The position numbers and the translations under genes were made by a program. From the NCBI RefSeq assembly GCF_001583415.1, contig NZ_CP014475.1, positions 2,232,001 through 2,296,000 on the forward strand: a stretch of 64,000 nucleotides of DNA. Reading direction: 5' to 3'. The notes beneath the pieces are model-generated. The model was given only the letters and a program-made list of their open reading frames with translations, ran no database searches and had not been told where the DNA came from. This stretch comes from Mycolicibacterium phlei (GTDB lineage: Bacteria; Actinomycetota; Actinomycetes; Mycobacteriales; Mycobacteriaceae). Shown piece after piece: positions 1 through 11,950 of this stretch (position 1 is the stretch's first letter; each line of letters opens with the position of its first letter).

Positions 1-2
1 GC

Positions 3-284
3 GCCACCGGCATACCGCGCCGGCCGGTCGTCGCGGCACTGCTGGTCGAACCCGTGGTCGCCGCGGTGCTCGGTGCGCTGGCCGGGGCCGCGCTGGCCGC
101 CGGGTGCGGGGTCGTTATCGGGCTGACGGGACTGGTGGCGACCGGGGTGTCGATCGCCGGCCTGTTGGCCGGGGTCGGCGTCGCGATCGGGGTCAGCGTC
201 ATCGCCGCGCTGGCCACCAGCGTCATCCCGACGCTGCGCGCCGCTTCGCGTCCACCCATCCGTTCCCTGACCGCTGGAGGCTGA
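3..284 (+). CDS. ABC transporter permease, C-terminal fragment (5' end outside window)
   Basis: Only the last 93 codons of this gene are present; the reading frame is open from the first base of the window. The visible part is hydrophobic, with two Gly/Ala/Val-rich membrane segments, and ends in a short cytoplasmic tail (LRAASRPPIRSLTAGG). This is the pattern of the last membrane helices of FtsX/MacB-type ABC permeases. The stop codon lies 3 nt before the ATG of the ATPase gene, so the two are translated together and probably form one transporter. The substrate cannot be deduced from the fragment. Confidence 0.6.
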   Translation, partial: ATGIPRRPVVAALLVEPVVAAVLGALAGAALAAGCGVVIGLTGLVATGVSIAGLLAGVGVAIGVSVIAALATSVIPTLRAASRPPIRSLTAGG

Positions 285-287
285 CGT

Positions 288-1007
288 ATGACCGCGATCG
301 ACGAAACCACGGTGCACTCCGGTGCCGGCGAGCGGGCGCCGGTGATCGAGATCTCCGATGTGTGGAAGCTGCACAAGCTCGGCGACGAGATCGTCAAGGC
401 CCTGGTGGCTGTCGAACTTCAGGTGATGCCCGGTGAATTCGTCTGCCTGATGGGTCCGAGCGGCAGCGGTAAGTCGACGCTGCTCAACATCATCGGCGGC
501 CTGGACCGGCCCACCAAGGGCACCGTCAAGATCACCGGAACCGACACCGGGACACTGACCGAGAGCCAGTACGCCGCGCTGCGTCACGACACGATCGGCT
601 TCATCTTCCAGAGTTACAACCTGATCCCGTTCCTGTCGGCGGTCGAGAACGTCGAGCTGCCGCTGATGTTCGAGCCCTACGACCGCAAGGCGCTGCGCGC
701 CCGCGCGATCGAACTGCTCGAACTCGTCGGGCTCTCACACCGGATCCACCACCAGCCCACCAGGATGTCCGGCGGTGAACAGCAGCGCACCGCGATCGCG
801 CGCTCGCTGATCAGCAAACCGACTTTGGTGCTTGCCGACGAGCCGACAGCCAACCTCGACCACCGGACCGGAGAGACGGTGGTGCGCATGCTGCGCGACC
901 TGTGCTCGACGCTGGGCGTCACCGTGGTCGCCAGCACCCATGACCCCACGGTGGCCGACGAAGCGAGCCGTGTTGTCCGGATGAAAGACGGACAGATCGT
1001 CAACTGA
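288..1007 (+). CDS. ABC transporter ATP-binding protein, LolD/MacB family
   Basis: This 239-residue protein is the ATPase that energises the upstream permease. Walker A (GPSGSGKST) is at residues 56-64, the Q-loop at about 108, the signature MSGGEQQR at 160-167, Walker B (VLADEP) at 181-186 and the switch His at 218. The length and the SGGEQQR signature are typical of the LolD/MacB/FtsE-like class that pairs with FtsX-domain permeases. In Gram-positive bacteria these move peptides, lipids or drugs. Its stop is 17 nt before the next gene, which is an APC-type permease, so the operon mixes two transport systems. Family is certain; substrate is unknown. Confidence 0.92.
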   Translation: MTAIDETTVHSGAGERAPVIEISDVWKLHKLGDEIVKALVAVELQVMPGEFVCLMGPSGSGKSTLLNIIGGLDRPTKGTVKITGTDTGTLTESQYAALRHDTIGFIFQSYNLIPFLSAVENVELPLMFEPYDRKALRARAIELLELVGLSHRIHHQPTRMSGGEQQRTAIARSLISKPTLVLADEPTANLDHRTGETVVRMLRDLCSTLGVTVVASTHDPTVADEASRVVRMKDGQIVN

Positions 1008-1024
1008 ATCCCCTGGGAGACAAC

Positions 1025-2536
1025 ATGACACAAGCAGAAACGGCGCCGGTGACCGGCACCTCGGCGTCCGATCGGGACAAGCCGATGGTCACCGAGCTGG
1101 TCCCCGAGCAGATCCTGCCGAAGGTGATGGGCACATTCGGGCTCACCGCGGCCTACGTGTTCATCATCTGCTGGATCACCGGCTCGTCGGTGATGGCCGC
1201 AGGCGGCTGGACCGCGATCCCGATGTGGGTGCTCGGCATCCTGACCTTCCTGGTGCCGGCCGGCATGGCGGTCGTCGAACTCGGCAACCTGTGGCCGGGG
1301 CAGGGCGGGGTGTACATCTGGGCGTACCGGACGATGGGGGAGACCTGGGGCTTCATCGGCGGTTACCTGTCGTGGGTGCCGGTCATCCTCAACGCCGCCG
1401 CCTCACCCGCGGTGGTGCTGCAGTTCCTGCTGCTGGCCTTCCACGCCGAGATCGGCCTGATGACAAGCATCATCCTGCAGCTGGTGATCCTGTGGACCGT
1501 GGTGGCGCTGTCGCTGGCCAAGCTGGCCGCCAACCAGCGGGTGATCAACATCGTGTTCCTGATCTACTGCGCGCTGACGCTGACGATCTTCATCTGCGGG
1601 CTGCTCTACGCCGGCGAGAACGGTTCGGCCACCCCGTTCAGCTGGCATGACGCGCTGGTGCCCAACTTCGCCGCCGCCGGGTTCCTGTACGGCACCGTGC
1701 TGCTGTACCTGCTCGGCGTCGAGACGCCCTACAACATGGGTGCGGAGTTCCTGTCGGTGCGCCGCAGCGGCCCGCGGATGATCCTGTGGGGCTCCACCGC
1801 CCTGGTGCTGATCTACCTGCTGACCACGCTGGGCACGATGATGGTGCTGCCCAGCGACGAGATCGACCCGGTCACCGGCGTCGTCGCCAACCTGGGCCGG
1901 TCCGGGTTCCCGGGCCTGATGGAGATCTGCGCGGTGGTGCTGGCCGGCATCATCATCGTGGCGATGATGACCTACCAGGTCGCCTACTCCCGGCTGATCT
2001 TCGTGTCCGGCCTGGAGCGGCACCTGCCGCGGATCTTCACCCACCTCAACCCGCGCACCCGAAATCCGGTGACCGCCGTGCTGATTCAGGGTGTGATCTC
2101 GTCTGTGATTCTGGTCGCACTGTATTCGCAGAGCAGCATGGCCAACGTCACCGTGTATCTGCAGGGCGGATTGTCCACGGTGTGGCTGCTTTCCGGCTTC
2201 TTCTTCCTGTTCCCGGTCGTCGTGGCCCGCAAGAAGTACGCGGATCGCTATGCGAATGAACAGTTCTGGCGCATCCCGGGCGGAATGGTCGGCGTGTGGA
2301 TCACCGTGATCGTCGGTACGCTGGGCACGATCGGCGGCGTCTACTACTCGTTCGTGACGCCGTGGATCAACGTCTCCACCGCCAACTGGATGACCTGGGT
2401 CGGCGGGATCGCGGTGGGGATGTTCCTGCTCGGTCTGGCGGTCTACATCTTCGGACGCCGCTCCGCGCACAAGGTTTCGCAGCAAGACGCTCTGGCACAT
2501 CTGGCGGTTCTCGAGTTGAAGGACGAAACGAAATGA
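1025..2536 (+). CDS. APC-superfamily amino acid/amine permease
   Basis: A 503-residue integral membrane protein with about 12 hydrophobic segments, the usual size and shape of APC-superfamily amino acid or amine permeases. TM1 (around residues 38-58) is followed by conserved Gly/Pro-rich turns such as PGQGGVYIWAYR near residue 100. A GGGAGA-type RBS (gggaga) precedes the ATG. Its TGA overlaps the ATG of the copper amine oxidase gene (ATGA), so the transporter probably imports the oxidase substrate, a primary amine. This is an inference from coupling; the sequence alone does not identify the amine. Confidence 0.85.
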   Translation: MTQAETAPVTGTSASDRDKPMVTELVPEQILPKVMGTFGLTAAYVFIICWITGSSVMAAGGWTAIPMWVLGILTFLVPAGMAVVELGNLWPGQGGVYIWAYRTMGETWGFIGGYLSWVPVILNAAASPAVVLQFLLLAFHAEIGLMTSIILQLVILWTVVALSLAKLAANQRVINIVFLIYCALTLTIFICGLLYAGENGSATPFSWHDALVPNFAAAGFLYGTVLLYLLGVETPYNMGAEFLSVRRSGPRMILWGSTALVLIYLLTTLGTMMVLPSDEIDPVTGVVANLGRSGFPGLMEICAVVLAGIIIVAMMTYQVAYSRLIFVSGLERHLPRIFTHLNPRTRNPVTAVLIQGVISSVILVALYSQSSMANVTVYLQGGLSTVWLLSGFFFLFPVVVARKKYADRYANEQFWRIPGGMVGVWITVIVGTLGTIGGVYYSFVTPWINVSTANWMTWVGGIAVGMFLLGLAVYIFGRRSAHKVSQQDALAHLAVLELKDETK

Positions 2537-4502
2537 CGATGGAAAGCACCGTTGCAGGAATCTCCACCACGGATTCCGTCCGGTATCCGCTGGACCCGCT
2601 GACGGGTGAGGAGATCAGCACCGCCGCGGCCATCATCAGCGAATCCGAATACGCCACTCCCACCCTGCGGTTCGTGATGATCCAGCTGGCCGAACCGCCC
2701 AAACCCGACAGCCTCACCTTCGACGGTGTCGAAGACGTTGCGCGCGAGGCATTCTGCTCGCTCTACGACACCGCGGCCAAGACCATCTACGAGGCCAAGG
2801 TCGACGTCGAGGCGCGGATCATCACGTCGTGGAAGGCGGTCCCCGGCCGCTTCCCGTCCTACCTGATGGAGTGGATGACCCAGGTGGAGGAGGTGGTCCG
2901 CGAGGATCCGCGGTGGCAGGAGGCGATGCGCAAACGCGGCGTCACCGACTTCAGCCTCGCGATGATCGACCCGTGGCCTGCGGGGTACTACGGCCCACAG
3001 GACCACTACGACAACTCGCCGCTGGTCTGCCGTCCGCTGACCTTCGTGCGCACCGCTCCCGGCGAGAACGGTTACGCGCGACCGGTGGAGGGCCTGATCG
3101 TCACCCTCGACCTCGACACGATGACGGTGCTCGACGTCGAGGACCACGGGGTGGTGCCGCTGCCGCTGAAGGCGGGCAACTACACCGAGCAGTTCATGTT
3201 CGATCCCGACAACCGGCCGGCGTTCACCGAGTACCGGCAGGACGTCAAGCCGATCGAGATCACCCAGCCCGAGGGCCCGAGCTTCACCGTCGACGGCTGG
3301 CATGTGACGTGGCAGAAGTGGTCGCTGCGGGTCGGTTTCAACCCTCGTGAGGGGCTGACGATCCACGAGGTCACCTACAACGACCGTGGGACCGTGCGGC
3401 CGATCCTGTACCGCGGCGCGCTGTCGGAGATGGTGGTGCCCTACGGCGACTCCTCGCCCACCCACTGGAACAAGAACGTGTTCGACATGGGTGAGGTCGG
3501 CATGGGTTTCTCGGCCAACTCGTTGACGCTGGGCTGTGACTGTCTCGGGGAGATCTACTACTTCGACGCGACGGTCAACGATTCGTCGGGCAACCCGGTG
3601 GTCATCCCGAACGCGATCTGCATGCACGAGGAGGACTTCGGGATCAACTGGAAGCACACCGACTTCCGCACCGACGAGGTCGAGGTGCGGCGGTCGCGGC
3701 GGCTGGTGATCTCGATGATCTGCACCGTCGGCAACTACGAGTACGGGTTCTTCTGGTACTTCTACAACGACGCGACCATCGAGGTGGAGGTCAAGCTCAC
3801 CGGCGTGATCACCACCGGGGCGGTCAAGGACGGCGAGACCCCGCGGTGGGGCAAGATCGTGGCCCCCGGCATGTACGGGCCCAACCACCAGCACTTCTTC
3901 AACTTCCGCCTCGACATGAACGTCGACGGGCCGGGAAACAGTGTGTACGAGGTGGATTCGATCCCCGAACCGGAGCCCGAGCTCAACCCGCACCACAACG
4001 CCTGGATCACCCGCGACACCCTGGTGGCCTCCGAGGCCGACGGCGCCCGGGACTGGGAGTTCTCGACGGGCCGGTACTGGAAGATCGTCAACCCCAACAA
4101 GATCAACGAGTTGGGCAGCCCGACCGGGTACAAGCTGATGCCCAAGACGGTCGTGCCGGTGATGGTCCAGGAGGGCTCGTGGATCTACGACCGCGCCCGG
4201 TTCGTCCAGCACAACCTGTGGGTCACCAAGTACGACCCGGCCGAGAAGTACGCGGCCGGCGACTACATGTACCAGTGCGCTGAGGCGCAGGGCCTGCCGG
4301 ACTACGTCGCCGACGACGCACCGCTGGAGAACACCGACATCGTGCTGTGGTACACCGTCGGCGCCCATCACGTGGTGTGCCCGGAGGACTGGCCGGTGAT
4401 GCCGTGCCACTACACCGGGTTCATGCTCAAGCCGGTCGGCTTCTTCGACGGCAACCCGGCGCTGGACCTGCCGCCGTCACCGCCGGCCTGCCACCACCAC
4501 AA

Positions 4503-4506
<4 letters not shown>
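2533..4506 (+). CDS. copper-containing primary amine oxidase
   Basis: Topaquinone/copper amine oxidases turn primary amines into aldehydes, ammonia and hydrogen peroxide. This 657-residue protein has the expected layout: the cofactor motif NYEY with the Tyr converted to topaquinone at residue 402, the catalytic base Asp318 in the FDMGE motif, and copper ligands His452 and His454 (NHQH) and His626 (PCHYTG). The length matches the bacterial family, such as the Arthrobacter globiformis enzyme. I chose the ATG at 2533 because it overlaps the stop of the permease; the frame is open further upstream, but that region lies inside the permease. No signal peptide is seen, so it is probably cytoplasmic. 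The C-terminus ends in CHHHN. Substrate is not determined. Confidence 0.95.
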
Positions 4507-6450
<1,944 letters not shown>

Positions 6451-6538
6451 ATGCCGCAACTCGCCACCCCCATCGCGTTGCGGGAGCAGGCTATAGGGCA
6501 GGATTAGGTGAATCGCAGGCGAGGACCGAAGGAGTCGG

Positions 6539-7291
6539 ATGGCAGCTCCAGAACCCACCGGAGCCGAGGCGTCCGCCGATTCGAACCGGCCGTACCGCCG
6601 CGTGTTGCTCAAACTCGGGGGCGAGATGTTCGGCGGCGGCCAGGTCGGCCTCGACCCCGACGTCGTCCACCAGGTGGCACGCCAGATCGCCGAGGTGGTC
6701 CGCAGCGGCGTGCAGGTGGCGGTGGTGATCGGCGGCGGCAACTTCTTCCGCGGAGCACAGCTGCAGCAGCGCGGAATGGAACGCACCCGCAGCGACTACA
6801 TGGGCATGCTCGGCACCGTGATGAACAGCCTGGCGCTGCAGGATTTCCTGGAGAAGGAGGGCATCGCCACACGGGTGCAGACGGCGATCACCATGGGCCA
6901 GGTCGCCGAGCCCTACATCCCGCTGCGCGCGGTGCGGCACCTGGAGAAGGGCCGCGTGGTCATCTTCGGCGCCGGCATGGGCCTGCCGTACTTCTCCACC
7001 GACACCACCGCGGCTCAGCGCGCGCTGGAGATCGGCGCGGAGGTCGTGCTGATGGCCAAGGCGGTCGACGGGGTCTACACCGCCGACCCGCGGGAGGACC
7101 CCCACGCCGAGCTGCTCACCGAGATCAGCCACCGCGAGGTCCTCGACCGCGGCCTGAAGGTCGCCGACGCGACGGCCTTCAGCCTGTGCATGGACAACGG
7201 CATGCCGATCCTGGTGTTCAACCTGCTCACCGACGGCAATATCGCGCGCGCGGTCGCAGGTGAGAAGATCGGAACACTGGTCACCACCTGA
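6539..7291 (+). CDS. pyrH: UMP kinase
   Basis: Catalyses ATP-dependent phosphorylation of UMP to UDP, the entry to UTP and CTP synthesis; the enzyme is a cytoplasmic hexamer of the amino acid kinase fold. The 250-residue protein shows the family's [12 protein letters not shown] start (residues 23-34), the [12 protein letters not shown] loop and the [14 protein letters not shown] segment. An AAGGAG RBS at 6529-6534 supports this ATG. The order pyrH-frr-cdsA is the usual actinobacterial one. Confidence 0.98.
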   Translation: MAAPEPTGAEASADSNRPYRRVLLKLGGEMFGGGQVGLDPDVVHQVARQIAEVVRSGVQVAVVIGGGNFFRGAQLQQRGMERTRSDYMGMLGTVMNSLALQDFLEKEGIATRVQTAITMGQVAEPYIPLRAVRHLEKGRVVIFGAGMGLPYFSTDTTAAQRALEIGAEVVLMAKAVDGVYTADPREDPHAELLTEISHREVLDRGLKVADATAFSLCMDNGMPILVFNLLTDGNIARAVAGEKIGTLVTT

Positions 7292-7331
7292 ACGGTTCAG
7301 GGACGAGCGTTACAGCGACGGGAGAACAAGC

Positions 7332-7889
7332 GTGATCGAGGAAACCCTCTTCGACGCCGAGGAGAAGATGGAGAAGGCCGTATCGGTGGCCCGAGACGAC
7401 CTGGGCTCGATCCGCACGGGCCGCGCCAATCCCGGCATGTTCGCGCGCGTCAGCGTCGACTACTACGGATCGCCCACCCCGATCACCCAGCTGTCGAGCA
7501 TCAACGTGCCCGAGGCGCGGCTCGTCGTGATCAAGCCGTACGAGGCCAACCAGCTGCGCAACATCGAGGAGGCCATCCGCAACTCCGACCTCGGTGTCAA
7601 CCCGACCAACGACGGCAACGTCATTCGTGTCGCGATCCCGCAGCTGACCGAGGAACGGCGTCGTGACCTGGTCAAACAGGCCAAGGCCAAGGGTGAGGAC
7701 GCCAAGGTGTCGGTGCGCAACATCCGCCGCAAGGCGATGGAGGAGCTGCACCGGATCAAGAAGGACGGCGAGGCCGGCGAGGACGAGGTGGCCCGCGCGG
7801 AGAAGGACCTCGACAAGATCACCGCGACCTACACCAGCCAGATCGACGAACTCGTCAAGCACAAAGAGGGCGAGCTGCTGGAGGTCTAG
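7332..7889 (+). CDS. frr: ribosome recycling factor
   Basis: With EF-G it splits post-termination ribosomes. The 185-residue length from the GTG at 7332 equals that of mycobacterial RRF. Conserved blocks are [10 protein letters not shown] (residues 33-42) and [13 protein letters not shown] in the C-terminal helix of the coiled-coil domain I. The frame is open upstream to 7260, but the GTG preceded by GGGAGAA gives the family N-terminus ([16 protein letters not shown]). Its TAG shares a base with the GTG start of cdsA. Confidence 0.97.
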   Translation: MIEETLFDAEEKMEKAVSVARDDLGSIRTGRANPGMFARVSVDYYGSPTPITQLSSINVPEARLVVIKPYEANQLRNIEEAIRNSDLGVNPTNDGNVIRVAIPQLTEERRRDLVKQAKAKGEDAKVSVRNIRRKAMEELHRIKKDGEAGEDEVARAEKDLDKITATYTSQIDELVKHKEGELLEV

Positions 7890-8770
7890 TGCCCGAGCAG
7901 CATCCGAGTCCCGTGGCAGAGACGCCCCTCGACGATCAGCCGCCCGCCAAGAAGTCGCGGGCGGGCCGCAACCTTCCCGCGGCGATCGCGGTCGGCGTCG
8001 TGCTGGGCGCGATGGCCATCGGCGTGCTGCTGTTCTGGCCGATCGGCTGGCTGCCGGTGCTGACGGTGTTCCTGCCGATCGCCACCCACGAGGTGATCTG
8101 CCGGCTGCGGGAGGCCGGCTACGACCTGCCCGCGGTGCCGTTGCTGCTCGGCGGACTGGCGATGATCTGGCTGACCTGGCCGTTCGGTGCCGCCGGTCTG
8201 CTCGGTGCGTACGGCGCCACGATCGTCATCTGCATGGTGTGGCGGTTGGTTGGCCACGGCCTGAACCACCAGCCTGTCAACTACCTGCGGGACATCTCCG
8301 CCACGGTGCTGGTGGCCACCTGGGTGCCGCTGTTCGCGTCGTTCACCGCGCTGCTGATCTTCCAGGACAACGGCGGCGCCCGGGTCTTCACCGTGATCGC
8401 CACCGTGGTGTTCGCCGACATCGGCGGCTACGTGGCCGGCGTGCTGTTCGGCAAGCACCTGATGGCGCCGGCGATCAGCCCGAAGAAGTCCTGGGAGGGC
8501 CTGGGCGGCTCGCTGCTGTTCGGGACCGCCGCGGCTGTGGTGTCGGTGACGTTCTTCCTCGACAAGCCGGCCTGGGTGGGTGTGCCGCTCGGGCTGATGC
8601 TGGTCATCACCGGCGTGCTCGGCGACCTGGTGGAATCGCAGGTCAAACGCGATCTCGGGATCAAGGACATGGGCACGCTGCTGCCCGGCCACGGCGGGAT
8701 CATGGACCGCATCGACGCGATGTTGCCGTCGGCGGTGGCCGGCTGGGTGGTTTTGACGCTGCTCGCGTAA
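7889..8770 (+). CDS. cdsA: phosphatidate cytidylyltransferase (CDP-diglyceride synthase)
   Basis: Makes CDP-diacylglycerol from phosphatidate and CTP, the precursor of phosphatidylinositol, cardiolipin and phosphatidylethanolamine in the membrane. The 293-residue protein has a polar 30-residue N-terminus, about eight membrane segments and the CdsA signature near the C-terminus ([11 protein letters not shown] ... HGGIMDRID). Start is GTG, overlapping the frr stop as TAGTG. Last gene of the pyrH-frr-cdsA operon. Confidence 0.96.
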   Translation: MPEQHPSPVAETPLDDQPPAKKSRAGRNLPAAIAVGVVLGAMAIGVLLFWPIGWLPVLTVFLPIATHEVICRLREAGYDLPAVPLLLGGLAMIWLTWPFGAAGLLGAYGATIVICMVWRLVGHGLNHQPVNYLRDISATVLVATWVPLFASFTALLIFQDNGGARVFTVIATVVFADIGGYVAGVLFGKHLMAPAISPKKSWEGLGGSLLFGTAAAVVSVTFFLDKPAWVGVPLGLMLVITGVLGDLVESQVKRDLGIKDMGTLLPGHGGIMDRIDAMLPSAVAGWVVLTLLA

Positions 8771-8810
8771 CCGCCGCATTCCCCGGCAGTGGAATACTGG
8801 GGCGAAGCCC

Positions 8811-9935
8811 ATGTCGACCTCCCTGCCCCTCGTCTTCGATGCGCCGCGCCGTGCCATGCCGCCGCGGCATCTCGCCGACCTCGACGAAGCCGGCCGGGTG
8901 GCCGCCGTCGAGGAGCTCGGGCTGCCGAAGTTCCGCGCCAAACAGTTGGCCACCCACTACTACGGCCGGTTCACCGCCGACCCGCACCAGATGACCGACC
9001 TGCCCGCCGCGGTGCGCGACCAGGTCGCCGAGGCGCTGTTCCCGACGCTGCTGCAGGCGGTGCGCGAGATCGAGACCGACGGCGGGGAGACCCGCAAGAT
9101 GCTGTGGCGCGCGGTCGACGGCACCACGTTCGAGTCGGTGCTGATGCGCTACCCGCAGCGCAACACCGTGTGCATCTCGTCGCAGGCCGGGTGCGGGATG
9201 GCGTGCCCGTTCTGCGCGACGGGCCAGGGCGGGCTGAAACGCAACCTGTCGACGGCCGAGATCCTCGAGCAGGTGCGCGCCGCGGCGGTGGAGCTGCGCG
9301 ACCGGGACGGGGAGGGCATCGTGCCCGCCGCGCGGGGTGGGCGGCTGTCCAACATCGTGTTCATGGGCATGGGCGAGCCGCTGGCCAACTACAACCGGGT
9401 GGTGGCCGCGGTCCGGCGGATCACCGCACCGCCCCCGCACGGATTCGGCATCTCGGCGCGCTCGGTGACGGTGTCGACGGTCGGGCTGGCCCCGGCGATC
9501 CGCAAGCTCGCCGACGAGCGGCTCGGGGTGACGCTGGCGCTGTCGCTGCACACCCCCGACGACGAGCTGCGCGACACGCTGGTCCCGGTGAACAACCGCT
9601 GGAAGGTGTCGGAGGTGCTCGACGCGGCGCGCTACTACGCCGAGAGCACCGGGCGGCGGGTGTCGGTGGAGTACGCGCTGATCCGCGACGTCAACGACCA
9701 GCCCTGGCGCGCCGACCTTCTGGGTAGGAAGCTGCACGCCGCGCTGGGTCCGCTGGCGCACGTCAACCTCATCCCGCTGAACCCGACACCGGGCAGCGAG
9801 TGGGACGCCAGTCCCAAACCGGTCGAGCGCGAGTTCGTGCGACGGGTCCGCGAGCGCGGGGTGTCGTGCACGGTGCGCGACACCCGTGGCCGCGAGATCG
9901 CCGCGGCGTGCGGTCAGTTGGCCGCCGAGGGCTGA
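8811..9935 (+). CDS. rlmN: 23S rRNA (A2503-C2)/tRNA (A37-C2) methyltransferase, radical SAM
   Basis: RlmN methylates C2 of A2503 in 23S rRNA and A37 in some tRNAs by radical SAM chemistry. The 374-residue protein carries the CxxxCxxC iron-sulfur motif in CGMACPFC, the substrate-binding block [12 protein letters not shown], and the second catalytic Cys in the C-terminal CTVRDTRG segment. In M. tuberculosis H37Rv the orthologue region follows cdsA as here. It ends in a convergent gap with a strong hairpin. Confidence 0.96.
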   Translation: MSTSLPLVFDAPRRAMPPRHLADLDEAGRVAAVEELGLPKFRAKQLATHYYGRFTADPHQMTDLPAAVRDQVAEALFPTLLQAVREIETDGGETRKMLWRAVDGTTFESVLMRYPQRNTVCISSQAGCGMACPFCATGQGGLKRNLSTAEILEQVRAAAVELRDRDGEGIVPAARGGRLSNIVFMGMGEPLANYNRVVAAVRRITAPPPHGFGISARSVTVSTVGLAPAIRKLADERLGVTLALSLHTPDDELRDTLVPVNNRWKVSEVLDAARYYAESTGRRVSVEYALIRDVNDQPWRADLLGRKLHAALGPLAHVNLIPLNPTPGSEWDASPKPVEREFVRRVRERGVSCTVRDTRGREIAAACGQLAAEG

Positions 9936-9948
9936 CCTCTCTCTACGC

Positions 9949-10004
9949 CGAGACTGCTGAGAGATCGCGATTTCGCCCGGATTCGCGATCTGTGCGCAGT
10001 CTCG
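9949..10004. terminator. nested perfect hairpin between convergent genes; probable bidirectional terminator
   Basis: Two stacked perfect inverted repeats lie between the rlmN stop and the SnoaL-like gene stop. The outer arms are CGAGACTGC (9949-9957) and GCAGTCTCG (9996-10004). The inner arms are AGATCGCGA (9962-9970) and TCGCGATCT (9983-9991). They are separated by 4-nt unpaired stretches on both sides and close on a 12-nt loop. The position suggests a two-way transcription terminator. No T-tract follows, as is common in mycobacteria. It could also be a copy of a dispersed palindromic element. Confidence 0.55.
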
Positions 10005-10009
10005 ACGAC

Positions 10010-10432
10010 TCAGCCGCCGGGCTTGTTGAGGAACCAGACGTTGTCCTCGCGCAGGTGGCGGCTGCGCCAGCCGTCGGGTGTGCGCACCAGCTCGTGGTGG
10101 TAGTAGCCGCCGCAGGAGCTCTGCTCCGCCATCCCCGCCACCTGCATCGGGTTGTAGAACATCGCGCGGACCGTCGCGGTGTCCCCGTCGATGTCGGCCT
10201 CGATGTTGGTGATGTAGTGCATGGACCACGGGATCGCGGTGAACGCCTGGCCGAACAGCGCGGCGATCTCGTCGCGGGACCCGACCGGGATGCCCGCCGA
10301 GGTGTAGTCGATCACCGCGTCCTCGGTGAACACGCTCTTGTAGAGCTCCCAGTCCTTGGTGTCGACCGCGCGGGCGTACCGGTACAGCAGCGCCCGGATC
10401 TCGAGCTCGTCGCGGACCCGCTGGTCGCTCAC
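10010..10432 (-). CDS. SnoaL-like/NTF2-fold protein
   Basis: A 140-residue protein of the SnoaL/NTF2-like cone fold. It opens with ELEIRALLYRYARAVDTKDWELYKSVFTED, split by the usual charged turn, and continues with GSRDEIAALF and a strand-rich C-terminus. Such proteins act as small dehydratases, isomerases or hydrolases, often on steroid- or polyketide-like rings. The GTG at 10432 overlaps the TGA of the upstream aldehyde dehydrogenase (GTGA), so the two form an operon. The frame is open further upstream, but that portion is antisense-frame sequence of the dehydrogenase. Confidence 0.8.
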   Translation of the reverse strand: MSDQRVRDELEIRALLYRYARAVDTKDWELYKSVFTEDAVIDYTSAGIPVGSRDEIAALFGQAFTAIPWSMHYITNIEADIDGDTATVRAMFYNPMQVAGMAEQSSCGGYYHHELVRTPDGWRSRHLREDNVWFLNKPGG

Positions 10433-11916
10433 TGGTCGGGCATGCCGATCGTCTTGGCCTCCAGGTACTCCTTGTAGCCCTCTTCGCCGTTGCGGTAGCC
10501 CAGCCCGCTCTGCTTGGTGCCGCCGAACGGGCTGCCGATCCCGAAGTGGCTCTTGCCGTTGATCGTCACGTTGCCCGTGCGCATCCGGCACGCCACCCGG
10601 AACGCACGCTCCACGTCGGCCGACGACACCTCACCGGACAGCCCGTAGATCGTGTTGTTGGCGATCGCGACGGCCTCGTCCTCGGTGTCGTACGGCGTCA
10701 CCGTCAGCACCGGGCCGAAGATCTCCTCCTGCGCCACTTGCGAATCCGGATCCACGTCGACCAGCAGCGTGGCCTGCGTGTAGTAGCCCTTCGGCAGGTT
10801 CTCCGGGATGCCGCCCCCGGTGACCAGCCGCGCCCCGGAGTCGATGCCCGACTTGATCAGGCCGAGCACCTTCTGGCGCTGGGTTTCGCTGATCTGCGGG
10901 CCCTGCATGTTGCCCGGGGTCCACGGGTCTCCGACCGGGAACCCCTCCATCATGGTCTTGAGTATCTCGATGCCTTCGTCATATCTGCTGCGCGGCAACA
11001 GGATCCGGCTCGGCAGAATGCAGGACTGGCCGCTCATCACGCACGCCATCATCGCCGCCATCGACAGCGCGGAGTTGAAATCGGCGTCGTCGAGCACGAT
11101 GTGGGCCGACTTGCCGCCCAGCTCCAGCAGCGTCTTCTTCACCGTCGGCGCACCGGCGGCCAGGATCGCCCGCCCGGTCGCCGTCGACCCGGTGAACGTG
11201 ATCATGTCCACGCGCGGATCGGCCGACAGCGCCGCACCCACCTCGTTGGCGTTGGACACCACGACGTTGAACACCCCGGCCGGGATATCGGTCTCCTCGG
11301 CCACGATCCGGGCGTACTCGGTGCCCGACCACGGGGTCAGCTGAGCGGGCTTGAGTACCACGGTGTTTCCGGCCATCAGCGCGGGCACCGTCTCGGCGAT
11401 GTTGAGGTAGAACGGCACGTTCCACGGGGTGATCGCCCCGACCACACCGACGGGTTCGTAGTGGATCTTGCGCCGCGCCGGGCCCAGCGGGGTGTCATGC
11501 ACACCGTTGTCGACGAGGTAGTCGAAGTTCCTGCCGTGCTCGGCCCAGTGCTTGACCTCGTCGATCGGGCTCTCGATCTGGCTGCCCGTCACCGACACCG
11601 GGCAGCCGACCTCGGTGATCAGGATGCGGCGCAGCCGTTCCTTGTTGCGCTCCAGCGCCTCGTGCAGCTGGGTCAGGCAGTGGTAGCGGAAGTCCAGGTC
11701 GCGGGACCAGTCGGTCTCGTCGAACGCGCGCCGCGCTGCGCCGACCGCGCGGGCCATGTCCTCGACGGTGCCGTCGGTGGCCCGACCCACCACCTCCTCG
11801 CTGGCCGGATGCTCGACGTCGAACGTGGCGCCGCTGGCCGTGGTCAGCAGCTCGCCGTCGATCAGCATCCGTTCGTCGCCGGCGAGCACGCCGGTCTCAG
11901 TCTGCACCTGCGTCAT
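10429..11916 (-). CDS. aldehyde dehydrogenase (NAD(P)+-dependent)
   Basis: Oxidises an aldehyde to its acid. The 495-residue protein has all ALDH-superfamily hallmarks: TPWNVPFYLN (residues 163-172), the NAD-site FTGSTATG (241-248), the general base Glu265 in LELGGKS and the nucleophile Cys299 in SGQSC. The ATG at 11916 lies only 8 nt from a regulatory element that looks like a promoter (see 11925-11950), so the mRNA may be leaderless. It is translationally coupled to the SnoaL-like gene. It probably serves the island's degradation pathway; its substrate is unknown. Confidence 0.93.
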   Translation of the reverse strand: MTQVQTETGVLAGDERMLIDGELLTTASGATFDVEHPASEEVVGRATDGTVEDMARAVGAARRAFDETDWSRDLDFRYHCLTQLHEALERNKERLRRILITEVGCPVSVTGSQIESPIDEVKHWAEHGRNFDYLVDNGVHDTPLGPARRKIHYEPVGVVGAITPWNVPFYLNIAETVPALMAGNTVVLKPAQLTPWSGTEYARIVAEETDIPAGVFNVVVSNANEVGAALSADPRVDMITFTGSTATGRAILAAGAPTVKKTLLELGGKSAHIVLDDADFNSALSMAAMMACVMSGQSCILPSRILLPRSRYDEGIEILKTMMEGFPVGDPWTPGNMQGPQISETQRQKVLGLIKSGIDSGARLVTGGGIPENLPKGYYTQATLLVDVDPDSQVAQEEIFGPVLTVTPYDTEDEAVAIANNTIYGLSGEVSSADVERAFRVACRMRTGNVTINGKSHFGIGSPFGGTKQSGLGYRNGEEGYKEYLEAKTIGMPDQ

Positions 11917-11924
11917 GGGTACAG

Positions 11925-11950
11925 CTTTACAAATTTTTGCGTGAGTGTCA
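11925..11950 (-). promoter_or_regulatory. island element copy A (upstream of aldehyde dehydrogenase)
   Basis: On the + strand CTTTACA is followed after 13 nt by GTGTCA. Read towards the ALDH gene it is TGACAC-N13-TGTAAAG, which can also be read as a promoter CTGACA-N16-TAAAGC. The last of those bases is 7 nt before the ATG. It overlaps the stop codon of the TetR gene on the far side. It is one of seven sites with this geometry between 11.9 and 31.7 kb. Confidence 0.6.

Noticed and set aside
2443..4410. 655-codon open frame opposite the copper amine oxidase
   Set aside because: It is a GC-rich antisense shadow with His/Arg/Val-rich low-complexity sequence and no motif; the + strand has a complete enzyme.
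9949..10004. tRNA gene
   Set aside because: The structure has two stacked stems only, without T-arm or D-arm consensus.
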